A stretch of 64,000 nucleotides of DNA from SIG299 sp045531955 (GCA_045531955.1 JAZSFC010000014.1:1-64000); one strand, 5' to 3'; counted from the stretch's first letter, positions 1 to 8,601 are shown. Numbers and translations are program-made. The notes: generated from the letters alone by a model not told the origin.

Positions 1-373
1 CGAAAATACTCATGGCATGGGTACCTACGGTACGGGATGCGACGTGGAGTACCGCCGGAAGACGTTCGCCGGCAATACGGTAGAGTACCGGTACCATCAG
101 CATAAGTCCCTGAGAGGACTTATATGTAGTAGCTAAAGAACCGGTCTGAAGTGCGCCGTGCACTGCGGTAATGGCTCCGGCTTCGGACTGCATTTCGGTT
201 AAGGTGACAGTCTGACCGAATACGTTTTTGCGTCCTTTTGCGGACCACGCATCGGTGAGTCCTGCCATTGGGGAGGATGGTGTGATTGGGTAAATTGCGG
301 CTATCTCAGTAAAGGGATAGGCCATATGTGCGGCAGCTTCGTTGCCGTCCATGGTTACATAATTCTTAGGCAT
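1..373 (-). CDS. nifJ: Pyruvate:ferredoxin oxidoreductase, N-terminal part (truncated by window edge)
   Basis: Only the first 124 codons are visible; the rest lies beyond the window start. The protein begins MPKNYVTMDGNEAAAH and continues through AAIYPITPSSPMAGL and EMQSEAGA, the N-terminal signature of the pyruvate:ferredoxin/flavodoxin oxidoreductase alpha region. The family oxidises pyruvate to acetyl-CoA and CO2, reducing ferredoxin, in the cytoplasm of anaerobes. The start at 373 is preceded by a good ribosome site (GGAAAGAGG on the minus strand). The upstream 120 bases are AT-rich and probably hold its promoter. It could instead be a related 2-oxoacid oxidoreductase; the strong N-terminal match makes the pyruvate enzyme the best call. 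Confidence 0.9.
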   Translation of the reverse strand, partial: MPKNYVTMDGNEAAAHMAYPFTEIAAIYPITPSSPMAGLTDAWSAKGRKNVFGQTVTLTEMQSEAGAITAVHGALQTGSLATTYKSSQGLMLMVPVLYRIAGERLPAVLHVASRTVGTHAMSIF

Positions 374-500
374 TTCTTTTTCCTCTTTCCTTTTTGAATA
401 ATGTTAATATGTATTTTAAATTAAATGTAAAAATTGCTAAAGTCAAGAACGGAGTGAGAATTTGCTTTACTCATAATCACTTTAATAAATTGGAATTTGT

Positions 501-956
501 CTAACGATTTTGTTCTATCCATTTGTTCAAAGGTTTGCGAATAGGCTTGGAGATATTCTCTGGAATCTCATCAATCGGAAAGAATTTCAAAGCATCAACT
601 TCTCCCTCTTGGCATCTCAAATTTCCTGCGTACCGCTTACATACATAAACAATATCAACGTTTGATACTTCATCTCCGTTGGGATAAATGTAGTGTGTAT
701 CTTGACCCGAGAACACTCCAAACAATTCCAGACTCTCTGCAATCAAACCAGTTTCTTCAAATAGCTCTCTCTTGGCAGCTTCTTCCACTACCTCATCCAG
801 TTCAACTGAGCCACCTGCGTAACCCCAACAGTGATTATCGCTTCTTAACTGCAATAAAATTCGATTTTCAGAATCCACAACAATTACACTGGCACCAACT
901 TGCAGCAAAGGACGATGTCCCACAACCGCTCTCAAATCCATAATATAATTAGACAT
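501..956 (-). CDS. NUDIX hydrolase
   Basis: A 151-residue protein with a perfect NUDIX box (G-x5-E-x7-REU-x-EE-x-GU): GGSVELDE at about residues 50-57, followed by RELFEETGL. Family members hydrolyse nucleoside diphosphates linked to another moiety, needing Mg2+ or Mn2+ held by the REUxEE glutamates. The substrate cannot be read from sequence; the short length suggests a housecleaning or nucleotide-sugar enzyme. I chose the ATG at 956 (MSNYIMDL) because TTTGAGGAGATAAC lies just upstream; an in-frame ATG at 1004 would extend into the flanking palindrome and has no good ribosome site. It sits alone between a palindromic element and the oxidoreductase gene. Confidence 0.88.
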   Translation of the reverse strand: MSNYIMDLRAVVGHRPLLQVGASVIVVDSENRILLQLRSDNHCWGYAGGSVELDEVVEEAAKRELFEETGLIAESLELFGVFSGQDTHYIYPNGDEVSNVDIVYVCKRYAGNLRCQEGEVDALKFFPIDEIPENISKPIRKPLNKWIEQNR

Positions 957-1002
957 TAAAGTTATCTCCTCAAATTCTAGTTTATTTAATAGAACAGTAG
1001 GC

Positions 1003-1156
1003 ATATTTCAAACAATACAGTATCTAAGTGTCTGGCATCTCGACCTATAGTTGTTCGGCAACGGCGGACATAGTGATATATTTCACTATGTCCGAAGGGG
1101 ACGAATAACTGTAGGAAGAGTCTCGACAGACACAGATACTGTATTGCTTGAAATAT
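1003..1156. repeat. 154-bp imperfect palindrome (MITE-like or large terminator)
   Basis: The ends are inverted: ATATTTCAAACAATACAG at the left and CTGTATTGCTTGAAATAT at the right. Inner arms also pair (GTGTCTG with CAGACAC, TATAGTTGTTCG with CGAATAACTGTA), and the centre is GGACATAGTGA-TATATT-TCACTATGTCC. The whole block could fold as one long hairpin. It lies after the stop of the fused ligase gene and before the NUDIX start. Confidence 0.8.
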
Positions 1157-1183
1157 CTTAATCTCAGCCTAAATAAAGAAGTA

Positions 1184-3700
1184 TTACAGATTACTCTTTG
1201 CCGTATCAATACCTGCAGCACCTACTAATCCGAGGCGCTCAGCGGCAGCTTCTCTCATCTTGTATTTTAACACTTTTCCTGCTGCATTCATAGGGAAAGA
1301 TGCAACAAAATCAAAGTATTTCGGAACTTTATGGCGGGCCATACTTGCCATACAGTAGTCACGCATTTCCTGTTCGGTCATTGTCTTACCTTCTTTCAGG
1401 ATAATGCAGGCCATGGCTTCTTCGCCGTACTTTTTATCCGGAACGCCGATTACCTGAACGTCCTGGACAAATGGGTGGGTGTAAATAAATTCTTCGATTT
1501 CCTTCGGATAAATATTTTCACCACCGCGGATAATCATATCTTTCAGACGGCCGGTAATACGATAGTTACCGTCTTTGTCACGGCAGGCAAGGTCGCCGGA
1601 GTGGAGCCAGCCTTCCGCATCTACGGTATCGCGGGTTGCTTCCGGCATTTTGTAGTAGCCCTTCATGGTGTTGTAGCCGCGGGAACAGAATTCACCGTTT
1701 TCACCATCCGCCACTTCTTCTCCGGTGTCCGGATTGATAATTTTACACTCGATGTGAGGGAAGTTATAACCAACGGTATCGGTACGTAAATCCAGCGGGT
1801 CGGTCCAGGCGGACATGGTGCTGCCCGGAGAGGACTCGGTCTGGCCGTATACGCTGACAATACCGGTCATATTCATTTCATTCGGGTCTGCCGCACGGCG
1901 CATCAGCTCCGGAGGGCAGCCGGCACCGGCCATAATACCGGTACGCATGTGGGAAAAATCGGTCTTTCTGTAATCCTCGTGGTTGAACATGGCAATAAAC
2001 ATGGTAGGCACACCGTTAAAGCAGGTAATGCGCTCCTGGTTAATGCAGGCCAGGGAAGATTTAGCAGAGAAGTAAGGCATCGGACAAACCGTAGCGCCGT
2101 GGGTTAAGGATGCGGTCATGGAAAGTACCATGCCGAAACAGTGGAACATCGGTACCTGAATCATCATACGGTCTGCGGTGGAAAGTCCCATGCGGTCGCC
2201 GATACACTTACCGTTGTTGACTACGTTATAATGGGTAAGCATTACGCCCTTCGGGAAACCGGTGGTTCCGGAGGTATACTGCATGTTGCAGACATCTTCC
2301 GGCTTTACCTTGGCAGCCATGCGGTTAAGTTCTGCCTGAGGAACAAGATTTCCTCTTTCCATTGCCTCGTCGAAGGTTAAACAGCCCGGCTGCTTAAAGC
2401 CTACGGTAATAACGTTACGAAGGAATGGCAGGCGCTTGCAGTGTAACGGTTCACCCGGTTTGCTGGTTGCAATTTCCGGACAAATCTCGTTAATGATTTC
2501 TCTGTAGTTGGAGTCCAGACAGGACTCTACCATAACTAAAGTATGGGTATCGGACTGACGGAACAGATAGTCTGCTTCGTGTCTCTTATATGCGGTGTTA
2601 ACGGTTACTAAAACCGCACCGATTTTGGTTGCAGCCCAGAAGGTAATGAACCATGCCGGAACGTTGGTTGCCCAGATGGAAACCTTGGAACCGGCTTTTA
2701 CACCCATGGAAATCAGGGCCTTGGCAAACTGGTCTACATCATCACGGAATTCTTCATAGGTGCGGACATAGTCCAAAGTAGTATATTTAAATGCATACTG
2801 GTCCGGGAATTCCTCTACCATGCGGTCCAGCACCTGGGAGAAGGTAAGGCTGATTAATTCATCCTTTTTCCATACATACTGGCCGGTGCCGTTGTGGTTC
2901 GGATACAGTACTTTCTTTTTGCCGCGGGTTTTTTCAAAGCGGCTCATATAGTTAACAAAGTGAGTGAAAATAACGTCGTATTCCGGTAAATCTTCCATCC
3001 ACTCGGTTTTCCACTCCAGGGAGATGAAACCGTCGTAGTCGATGGAGGACAGGGCACGCATCATATCGGCAACCGGAAGGGTTCCTTCACCGATTAAATT
3101 GTAGGTGTCCTTGTCATCGGAGTCTCTTAAATGTACATGCTTCACGTAAGCACCTAAGTTTTTGATGGTAGCGTCGGCGCTTTCCTCATAGTCGCGGTAC
3201 GGATGGTGGATATCCCATAGGGCAGCCAGATAATCGCTGGCAAAATCGTCCATGATGGTGCGGAGTCTTGCGGTGTCGGAGAAGATGCCGCTGGTTTTTA
3301 CCAGAATGGTAACATCGGAAGCCTCTGCATCTGCAAGTAACTCCGTTAAGTTTTCGCGGACCAGTGTTTCGTTATCGTGTAATGCCACTACAGATACATA
3401 AGGAACCTGCATCTGCTTTGCGATGGCAATCAGCTCCTTAATGGCAGGAACAAATTCCTTTTCCTCGTCGGAAATATCGTAGGAGGTATCCAGACAAGGG
3501 ATGGAAAGATTTTGTTCCCGCAACTGGCGCATGGTTGCTGTCATGTTATATTTATGGAACGGACCGGTCTTCTCGGTTAAATCCGGAGAGCCCGGTAAAT
3601 TATAAACTTCAACACCTTCAAATTTTGTGGATACAGCGGCATCTACCCATTCGTCCCAGGACATATGGGCCCAGCCTCTGGTGGAAAATGAAAGTCTCAT
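1184..3700 (-). CDS. Fused sugar-phosphate-isomerase-like TIM barrel and AMP-forming acyl-CoA ligase
   Basis: An 838-residue two-domain protein. Residues 1-260 resemble the xylose-isomerase/AP-endonuclease-2 TIM barrel, with likely metal ligands D163 and H165 in LWDIHHPY, H188/H190 in KHVHLRD and E229 in ISLEW. Residues 280-838 are an AMP-binding ligase: P-loop MQYTSGTTGFPKG (about 473-485), YGQTE, the GWLHSGD motif, the GRLKDMIIRGGENIYP hinge and the C-terminal GK lysine in NAAGKVLKYK. The ligase half should activate a carboxylic acid to an acyl-AMP and then an acyl-CoA; the acid is unknown. The two are normally separate proteins. It starts 3 bases after the stop of the LeuA-like gene, so both sit in one T-box-controlled unit. 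A frame error creating the fusion seems unlikely because the linker reads cleanly. Confidence 0.88.
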   Translation of the reverse strand: MRLSFSTRGWAHMSWDEWVDAAVSTKFEGVEVYNLPGSPDLTEKTGPFHKYNMTATMRQLREQNLSIPCLDTSYDISDEEKEFVPAIKELIAIAKQMQVPYVSVVALHDNETLVRENLTELLADAEASDVTILVKTSGIFSDTARLRTIMDDFASDYLAALWDIHHPYRDYEESADATIKNLGAYVKHVHLRDSDDKDTYNLIGEGTLPVADMMRALSSIDYDGFISLEWKTEWMEDLPEYDVIFTHFVNYMSRFEKTRGKKKVLYPNHNGTGQYVWKKDELISLTFSQVLDRMVEEFPDQYAFKYTTLDYVRTYEEFRDDVDQFAKALISMGVKAGSKVSIWATNVPAWFITFWAATKIGAVLVTVNTAYKRHEADYLFRQSDTHTLVMVESCLDSNYREIINEICPEIATSKPGEPLHCKRLPFLRNVITVGFKQPGCLTFDEAMERGNLVPQAELNRMAAKVKPEDVCNMQYTSGTTGFPKGVMLTHYNVVNNGKCIGDRMGLSTADRMMIQVPMFHCFGMVLSMTASLTHGATVCPMPYFSAKSSLACINQERITCFNGVPTMFIAMFNHEDYRKTDFSHMRTGIMAGAGCPPELMRRAADPNEMNMTGIVSVYGQTESSPGSTMSAWTDPLDLRTDTVGYNFPHIECKIINPDTGEEVADGENGEFCSRGYNTMKGYYKMPEATRDTVDAEGWLHSGDLACRDKDGNYRITGRLKDMIIRGGENIYPKEIEEFIYTHPFVQDVQVIGVPDKKYGEEAMACIILKEGKTMTEQEMRDYCMASMARHKVPKYFDFVASFPMNAAGKVLKYKMREAAAERLGLVGAAGIDTAKSNL

Positions 3701-3703
3701 GGT

Positions 3704-5110
3704 TTATGCCTCCTCGTAGGAAATTTTGTTGATTGCACTGATGTAAGCGGCAATGGCGGAGCCCACGATATCCGTGGATGTTCCGCGGCCGGAATAAATC
3801 TTGCCGCCTGCGCGTAATTTCACAACGGTTTCGCCCATTGCTTCACGGCCTTCCGTGACGGAGCGGACCTGGAAATCATCCAGCTCATAATGGCAGCCGA
3901 CGATATTTTCCAACGCCAGGAATGCGGCATCTACCGGACCGTCGCCAAGAGCGATGCCTTCCAATGCCTGACCGTTTTTCTCTACCTTCATATGGGCCAT
4001 GGAAGATGCGGTGTTGCTGGCAGTAATGCTGTAGCTTGTTAAAACATAGGTAGCAGGCACCTGCATGGCTGCGGAAGCAACGATGGTATCTAATTCTTTG
4101 GAGGAGATAACCTCTTTTCTTGCTGCAATCACTTTAAATGCATCCCAAACCTGACCGCAGTCTTCCTCACTTAAGTCATAGCCCAAGGATTCTACTGCTT
4201 TGATTACGGTTTCCATATTGTCATTTGCGGTAAGTGCAATGTTTTCAGTTTCGGATGCAACGATGCTGTCAAATGCGGAAGTTTTGCTGTGGGTGGTTTC
4301 GCATATTCTGGAAATCTGATTGATAATGCGCTTCATCTCTACGGTGCGGACACTGCAGGTGACACCGAAAGCCTCGCCTTTTGCGGCAAGCAGGCGGGAG
4401 ATATGCGGCAGAGAAACTACGTTGCTTAAGTAAGCAGCAGCTTTGATTTCCTTTGCACCGTGACGGATGGCTGCGATAGCACAGGCATCTGCCATTGCCA
4501 GGTCATTAATAAAGGAAACACCGAGAGTAACATTTGCAAGCTCCGGCACACCTTTGTATAATCCGTCAATAAAGAGTCCGGTTTCATCCGGAAGCATGGC
4601 ACCGGTAGCGTCGCATACGGTAACGGTTGAAGCACCGGCAGCAATAGCAGTCTGAATTGCTTTATAAAGGAAAGCAGAGTCGCTTCTGGTAGCGTCATCT
4701 GCAATGAATTCCACATCTGCACATTTTTCACGGCAGGCAGATACAATTTCCTCGATAGTTTTTAACATGGCATCCGGCTTTTTGTGGAATAAGTATTCCA
4801 TCTGTACCGGGCTGGTGGATGCAAACACCTGCAGACGAGGCTTTGCAGCTTCCTTTAACGCATTCCAGGTAGCATCTACGCTTTCTTTGTTTAAGGAAAC
4901 CGGAACAGCTACGATGCTGTTTTTTACGGTGGAAGCTACGGATTTGATGCGCAGGGCATCAATTTTTGGCTGGGTAATTCCTTCTAATTCAATTACGGTT
5001 ACGTCTAATTTATCTAATAGCTTCGGAATCTCGATTTTTTCTTTAAAGGATAGGGTGAAATCTTTTCCTGTCTGTTTTAATGTAATGTCGCTGATTTTGA
5101 TCTGGTCCAT
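3704..5110 (-). CDS. 2-isopropylmalate-synthase-like protein lacking metal ligands (probable pseudoenzyme)
   Basis: A 468-residue protein of the LeuA/homocitrate synthase (HMGL-like) family. Residues 1-290 follow the TIM barrel, for example ISDITL near residue 7, ADDATRSDSAFLY near 137 and CDATGAMLPDE near 166. The last 120 residues match the LeuA allosteric dimer domain (GDGPVDAAF, STDIVGSAIAAYISAIN). Key catalytic positions differ: the usual TLRDGEQ is TLKQTGKD, and the metal-binding HxHND is SFIND (199-203), so the Asp and both His ligands are gone. The family condenses acetyl-CoA with a 2-oxoacid, and this copy is unlikely to do so by the usual metal-dependent chemistry. It may be regulatory, a leucine sensor, or an enzyme with altered chemistry. 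It is the first gene after the T-box leader. Confidence 0.85.
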   Translation of the reverse strand: MDQIKISDITLKQTGKDFTLSFKEKIEIPKLLDKLDVTVIELEGITQPKIDALRIKSVASTVKNSIVAVPVSLNKESVDATWNALKEAAKPRLQVFASTSPVQMEYLFHKKPDAMLKTIEEIVSACREKCADVEFIADDATRSDSAFLYKAIQTAIAAGASTVTVCDATGAMLPDETGLFIDGLYKGVPELANVTLGVSFINDLAMADACAIAAIRHGAKEIKAAAYLSNVVSLPHISRLLAAKGEAFGVTCSVRTVEMKRIINQISRICETTHSKTSAFDSIVASETENIALTANDNMETVIKAVESLGYDLSEEDCGQVWDAFKVIAARKEVISSKELDTIVASAAMQVPATYVLTSYSITASNTASSMAHMKVEKNGQALEGIALGDGPVDAAFLALENIVGCHYELDDFQVRSVTEGREAMGETVVKLRAGGKIYSGRGTSTDIVGSAIAAYISAINKISYEEA

Positions 5111-5146
5111 AATAAAAATCTCCTCTCTTTGATTTGAGTTGTGAAA

Positions 5147-5303
5147 AGTTCAGCTCGCGCCATTCGCAAAGGCACCTGCGGTGCTTTACCGCTGCTATCG
5201 CAGCTACTTTGTTCATTGACTTGGCGCTAACCCTCTGCAATACACCAACCACAAAAATGTACAAGCACATTTTGTGGTGGTTGTATATTGCAGAGGCTGA
5301 ACT
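5147..5303. repeat. Nested palindromic element in the leader of the LeuA-like gene
   Basis: The ends AGTTCAGC (5147-5154) and GCTGAACT (5296-5303) are exact inverted copies. Inside, GCGCCA pairs with TGGCGC, and 5233-5295 forms a long hairpin (CTCTGCAATACA...ATATTGCAGAG around ACCACAAAAATGT/ACATTTTGTGGT). The block lies between the T-box terminator and the start codon, so it would be transcribed whenever the T-box reads through. Confidence 0.75.
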
Positions 5304-5304
5304 G

Positions 5305-5597
5305 TTGCACAAAAAAAGTCCTTGAAGCAAAAGCCTCAAGGACGAATAAACAATTCGCGGTACCACCTTGTTTACAGCTGCTTTACAGCAGACTGTCTCT
5401 CTCGGACTCCAGTCAAGTCCAAAGCCGGTAACGGGGCAACCGTACTCCACTACACAAATAAAAATTCTTCGCAGAGTCAACTCGGGAATGAGACTGCATT
5501 CTTTCTTCCGTACCGGTTCACACCAACCACCGGCTCTCTGAAACCCTCCGAAAAGAAGCATAATTCCGTCAACGCCATTTTGTAGCAATTAAAAATT
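5305..5597 (-). promoter_or_regulatory. T-box leader (tRNA-sensing), probably leucine
   Basis: On the minus strand 5369-5356 reads AAGGTGGTACCGCG, the T-box sequence that pairs with the acceptor end of uncharged tRNA. Upstream is a Stem-I-like region with AGAGAGCCGGTGGTTGGTG, typical of the apical loop area, and a Stem II/IIA-B-like GTACGGTTGCCCCGTTACCGG stretch. The terminator follows at 5343-5311. The specifier codon is uncertain: a CTC followed by A in AGTCTCATTCCCGAG sits in about the right place and would specify leucine, which fits a LeuA-like gene. Uncharged tRNA would allow transcription of the two downstream genes. Confidence 0.88.
5311..5343 (-). terminator. T-box leader intrinsic terminator
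   Basis: Read on the minus strand, GTCCTTGAGGC-TTTT-GCTTCAAGGAC is followed by a run of seven T. It lies 13 bases after the T-box sequence, the normal place for the terminator that competes with the antiterminator. Confidence 0.9.
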
Positions 5598-5603
5598 GAG
5601 GTT

Positions 5604-5632
5604 ATTGTAGCACGTTAGTGTAACAAAGTCAA
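5604..5632 (-). promoter_or_regulatory. Promoter of the T-box operon
   Basis: On the minus strand TTGACT (5632-5627), a 17-bp spacer and TACAAT (5609-5604). Transcription would start near 5597, at the beginning of the T-box leader. Confidence 0.8.
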
Positions 5633-5729
5633 GTGGAAAATTAAAAAGTTTTATCGGTTCTATCTATCTTTTTTTTGTTTTTAATAGTATAACAGATAAT
5701 AGAGAGTACATCCGGAGGGATATGATATA

Positions 5730-6620
5730 ATGTATTACTATAAGTTATACGGAATGCGGGTTGTTTCGGATTTTGAACTGCTTCAGCTTATAAATTTGTC
5801 AGAGAAGGAACGTATGCTGCCGCCTCAGATTACGATTTTGGAAAGAAAGTTTCCGGAAGAATACAAGCGGTCAGAAGAGTGTTATGTGGATGTGGGAAAG
5901 GAAAGAAGTATTTTTTCCAATTCTTACTGTTACATGCTGATGGAGCGGGGAGAAGCCATATATTATGAAAAAAAGGAATCTTCCACAGAGGAATTGCTGA
6001 ATGCTTTTTTGCTGGGCTGGGGAATTTCCGTTTTGTTCTATCAAAGAGACCGGTTGGCGATTCATTGTTCCTGCGTGCAAAAGGACGGAGAGGCAATTTT
6101 AATCAGCGGGGACAGCGGAAGCGGAAAATCCACGGCTACAAGCGAGTTGCTAAAACACGGATATTCCCTGGTGGCGGATGATATTGCGGTGGTAAGACCC
6201 TTTGGTGAAAAAGGGTTACTTGTTGCACCTGCTTTTCCTTATCAGAAAATTTGCAGGGATGCGTTGCCGGAAGATATGTGGTCAAGTGATAGGGTAGTAT
6301 ATATTGATGAAAACAGGGACAAATTTCTGGTTCCGTATCAGGGAAGCTTTTCCGAAGAAGAGGTTTTGGTGCGGGCAATGTATATCCTGGAAATTTTTAC
6401 AGGAGAAAAAGCGGAATTAAAGGAACTGGCCGGAGGGGAAAAATTCCGGGCATGTATGAATTCTTTGTTTATTAAGCCGTTATTGGGAGAGAAGCTGTAT
6501 GCTCCGGAAAACGGAAGCCGGGTATTAGAGTTTGCTTCCAGACTGCCGGTTTACCGTATAAAAAGACCGGTGGGAAAAGATACAAAAATGGAAGTAGTAG
6601 ATTTTATTAATTGTCAGTAG
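5730..6620 (+). CDS. HPr-kinase-like protein of a RiPP (lasso-type) cassette
   Basis: A 296-residue protein with a P-loop LISGDSGSGKST at residues 124-135 and VADDIAVV at 148-155, matching HPr serine kinase C-domain homologues. It is not the housekeeping HPr kinase, since the usual N-terminal domain and the full HprK signature are absent. Kinases of this type are known in paeninodin-like lasso peptide clusters, where they phosphorylate the precursor peptide. Here it is followed 10 bases later by an asparagine-synthetase-like gene and then a small peptide gene. The ribosome site CCGGAGGGA precedes the ATG. Its role as a tailoring kinase is inferred from context. Confidence 0.78.
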   Translation: MYYYKLYGMRVVSDFELLQLINLSEKERMLPPQITILERKFPEEYKRSEECYVDVGKERSIFSNSYCYMLMERGEAIYYEKKESSTEELLNAFLLGWGISVLFYQRDRLAIHCSCVQKDGEAILISGDSGSGKSTATSELLKHGYSLVADDIAVVRPFGEKGLLVAPAFPYQKICRDALPEDMWSSDRVVYIDENRDKFLVPYQGSFSEEEVLVRAMYILEIFTGEKAELKELAGGEKFRACMNSLFIKPLLGEKLYAPENGSRVLEFASRLPVYRIKRPVGKDTKMEVVDFINCQ

Positions 6621-6630
6621 AGGAAATAGT

Positions 6631-8577
6631 ATGTCGGCAATATGGGGAATGGTTGCTTTGGACGGACAGGAAACGGTTCGTGAGCAGGACAGAATGATAT
6701 TTGAAACCGTATATGAAAAGTGCAAGACCGATGCCTGTAACACGGTTGTGGCAGAGGGAGCATATTTTGGCTGCGGCATCCAGTTTGTAACACCGCAGTC
6801 TTACGGAGAACGGCTTCCGTTAGCAAATGAAGACCGGACTGTATTATTTACTGCAGACGGTGTGCTGGACAACCGGCGGGAGATAATCCGGGTACTGGAA
6901 GAAGCCGGATGTAACAAGGGGGAATTGGAAGAAGCTGCGGATGGCACGTTAATGTACTTATCCTATTTGCGTTGGGGTACAGATTGCGTAAAGCTTTTCC
7001 GGGGTGTTTTTTCCATGGCAATCTGGGAGGCAGAGAAAAAACGTCTGGTGTTAGTATCTGACCAGGTGGCAGGGCGGTGCGTGTACTATGCAAGAAGGGG
7101 AAACCTGGTGGCATTTTCTACACTGCAGGAACCATTGCTGCGGCTGTTTCCGGAGACGGAATTTAATGAAGAGTATTTTAAGGATTTTCTGCTGGCAGAG
7201 CCTTCTGTCATTTATGTAGTACCCGGGGAGACGCCGTATCAGGATATGTTTTTAATGAAGCCGGCAACAGTGGCTGAGTTTGATGAAACCGGAAACAGGG
7301 AAAGTGTGTACTGGCAACAGGGAGACCGCGTGCCGGGATATGAGAAAAAGGTCTGCAAGTCTGCCAAAGAGTACAGGGAAAGTTTTTTTGCACTGTATGG
7401 AGCCTGTGTGCGGGATGCTCTGGTCAGCAGCGGAGAAGTGGGGATTGCCATGAGCAGCGGTTTGGACTCCTCTACCATTGGCGTACTGGCAGCAAAGGAA
7501 CTGGCAAAACAGGGCAGACACTTACATTCTTACACGTTTGTACCATATATAAAACAGAATAAAGCCTGGGAAGGGAATGCGTTATATGATGAGTCGGTTT
7601 ATGTGAAAAAACTGGCAGATAAGTATTCAAACATACAGGCAAAGTTCTTAAATAATCAGGGAAAAAATCTGTTTGAAGACATGGAGTTTTGCATGAAACT
7701 GCTGGAACTGCCCTATAAAACAGGAACTTTCCCAAACCATTATGAAATGTGTACGGAGGGCGCAAAGGACGGCTGCCGGGTATTTTTAAATGGCGGTTTT
7801 GGAAATAATACGGTTTCTTTCGGAGAAATCAATCATATACTGTTTGATTTATATGAAAGGAGACAATACAGCACCTTGCTTTTATGGTTAAACCGGTTTT
7901 GCAAACATGAAAAAATCAGCCGCAGGGAAGCATTCTTTTCCCTTATGAAAAAATTTCGCGCATCCCGGCAGGAAGATGATAAAGCGGTAACGAAACTGCC
8001 ACCGAAGAATTTTTATCTGTTACCGGCAGTTTTGCGGAATTATCAGAGAGAAGAACGGTTTTCCAAAGATAAGCGCCATTTATTGTCGATATCATATTTG
8101 GATAAAAAGCGCTATGAAGAGCATTTGCAGGCAACATCACTTCTTATGTATTTGGGAGCTTTTGAAACAAAATTCGGGCTGGCAACCGGAATGCTGCTCA
8201 GGGATCCGACGAAAGACATCCGGCTGATTTCTTTTTGCATGGAACTTCCCTATGAATTATTTGCCTATCGCGGTATGCCCCGCTGGTTAATCCGAAGCAG
8301 CTTCCGAAGCATTCTCCCGGAAGAATTTTTAAACCGCTGGAGACAAAAGGGCTTGTTAAATGTTGACTGGCTGGACCGGATTTACCGGGACTGGCCTGCC
8401 CTAAAACCGGAGCTTATGGACACGATATCCGGAAGGGGAGCAGAAGAGTGGTTAGATATAAGCCGGATTCAAAAGGATATACAAGACTTTGGAAAAAATA
8501 AAGAAAAAGATCTTTACGCAATCAGCCATATATGTGCTCTTTATGCGGTGGCAGAGTTTACGGATATTCAAAAATAA
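6631..8577 (+). CDS. Asparagine-synthetase-like amidotransferase (lasso-cyclase-like)
   Basis: A 648-residue homologue of AsnB. Residues 1-220 resemble the glutaminase fold, but the N-terminus is MSAIWGMV, so the nucleophile Cys2 is absent and glutamine hydrolysis is not expected. The ATP-pyrophosphatase motif SSGLDSS is at about 275-281. Lasso peptide cyclases are AsnB homologues of this kind; they adenylate an Asp or Glu side chain of a peptide and close a macrolactam. The neighbours (kinase upstream, 70-residue peptide downstream) support a peptide substrate. The alternative is an ordinary amide-forming enzyme fed by ammonia. No leader-binding or leader-protease gene is nearby. Confidence 0.8.
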   Translation: MSAIWGMVALDGQETVREQDRMIFETVYEKCKTDACNTVVAEGAYFGCGIQFVTPQSYGERLPLANEDRTVLFTADGVLDNRREIIRVLEEAGCNKGELEEAADGTLMYLSYLRWGTDCVKLFRGVFSMAIWEAEKKRLVLVSDQVAGRCVYYARRGNLVAFSTLQEPLLRLFPETEFNEEYFKDFLLAEPSVIYVVPGETPYQDMFLMKPATVAEFDETGNRESVYWQQGDRVPGYEKKVCKSAKEYRESFFALYGACVRDALVSSGEVGIAMSSGLDSSTIGVLAAKELAKQGRHLHSYTFVPYIKQNKAWEGNALYDESVYVKKLADKYSNIQAKFLNNQGKNLFEDMEFCMKLLELPYKTGTFPNHYEMCTEGAKDGCRVFLNGGFGNNTVSFGEINHILFDLYERRQYSTLLLWLNRFCKHEKISRREAFFSLMKKFRASRQEDDKAVTKLPPKNFYLLPAVLRNYQREERFSKDKRHLLSISYLDKKRYEEHLQATSLLMYLGAFETKFGLATGMLLRDPTKDIRLISFCMELPYELFAYRGMPRWLIRSSFRSILPEEFLNRWRQKGLLNVDWLDRIYRDWPALKPELMDTISGRGAEEWLDISRIQKDIQDFGKNKEKDLYAISHICALYAVAEFTDIQK

Positions 8578-8601
8578 AATCTAACAAAATTGTTGGAAGT
8601 A

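Noticed and set aside
1003..1156. Insertion sequence
   Set aside because: No transposase frame; too short. A non-autonomous element or terminator is the most that can be said.
5043..5588. Open frame of 181 codons on the minus strand across the T-box region
   Set aside because: It runs through the T-box, terminator and palindrome and overlaps the true LeuA-like start; the region is clearly regulatory RNA.
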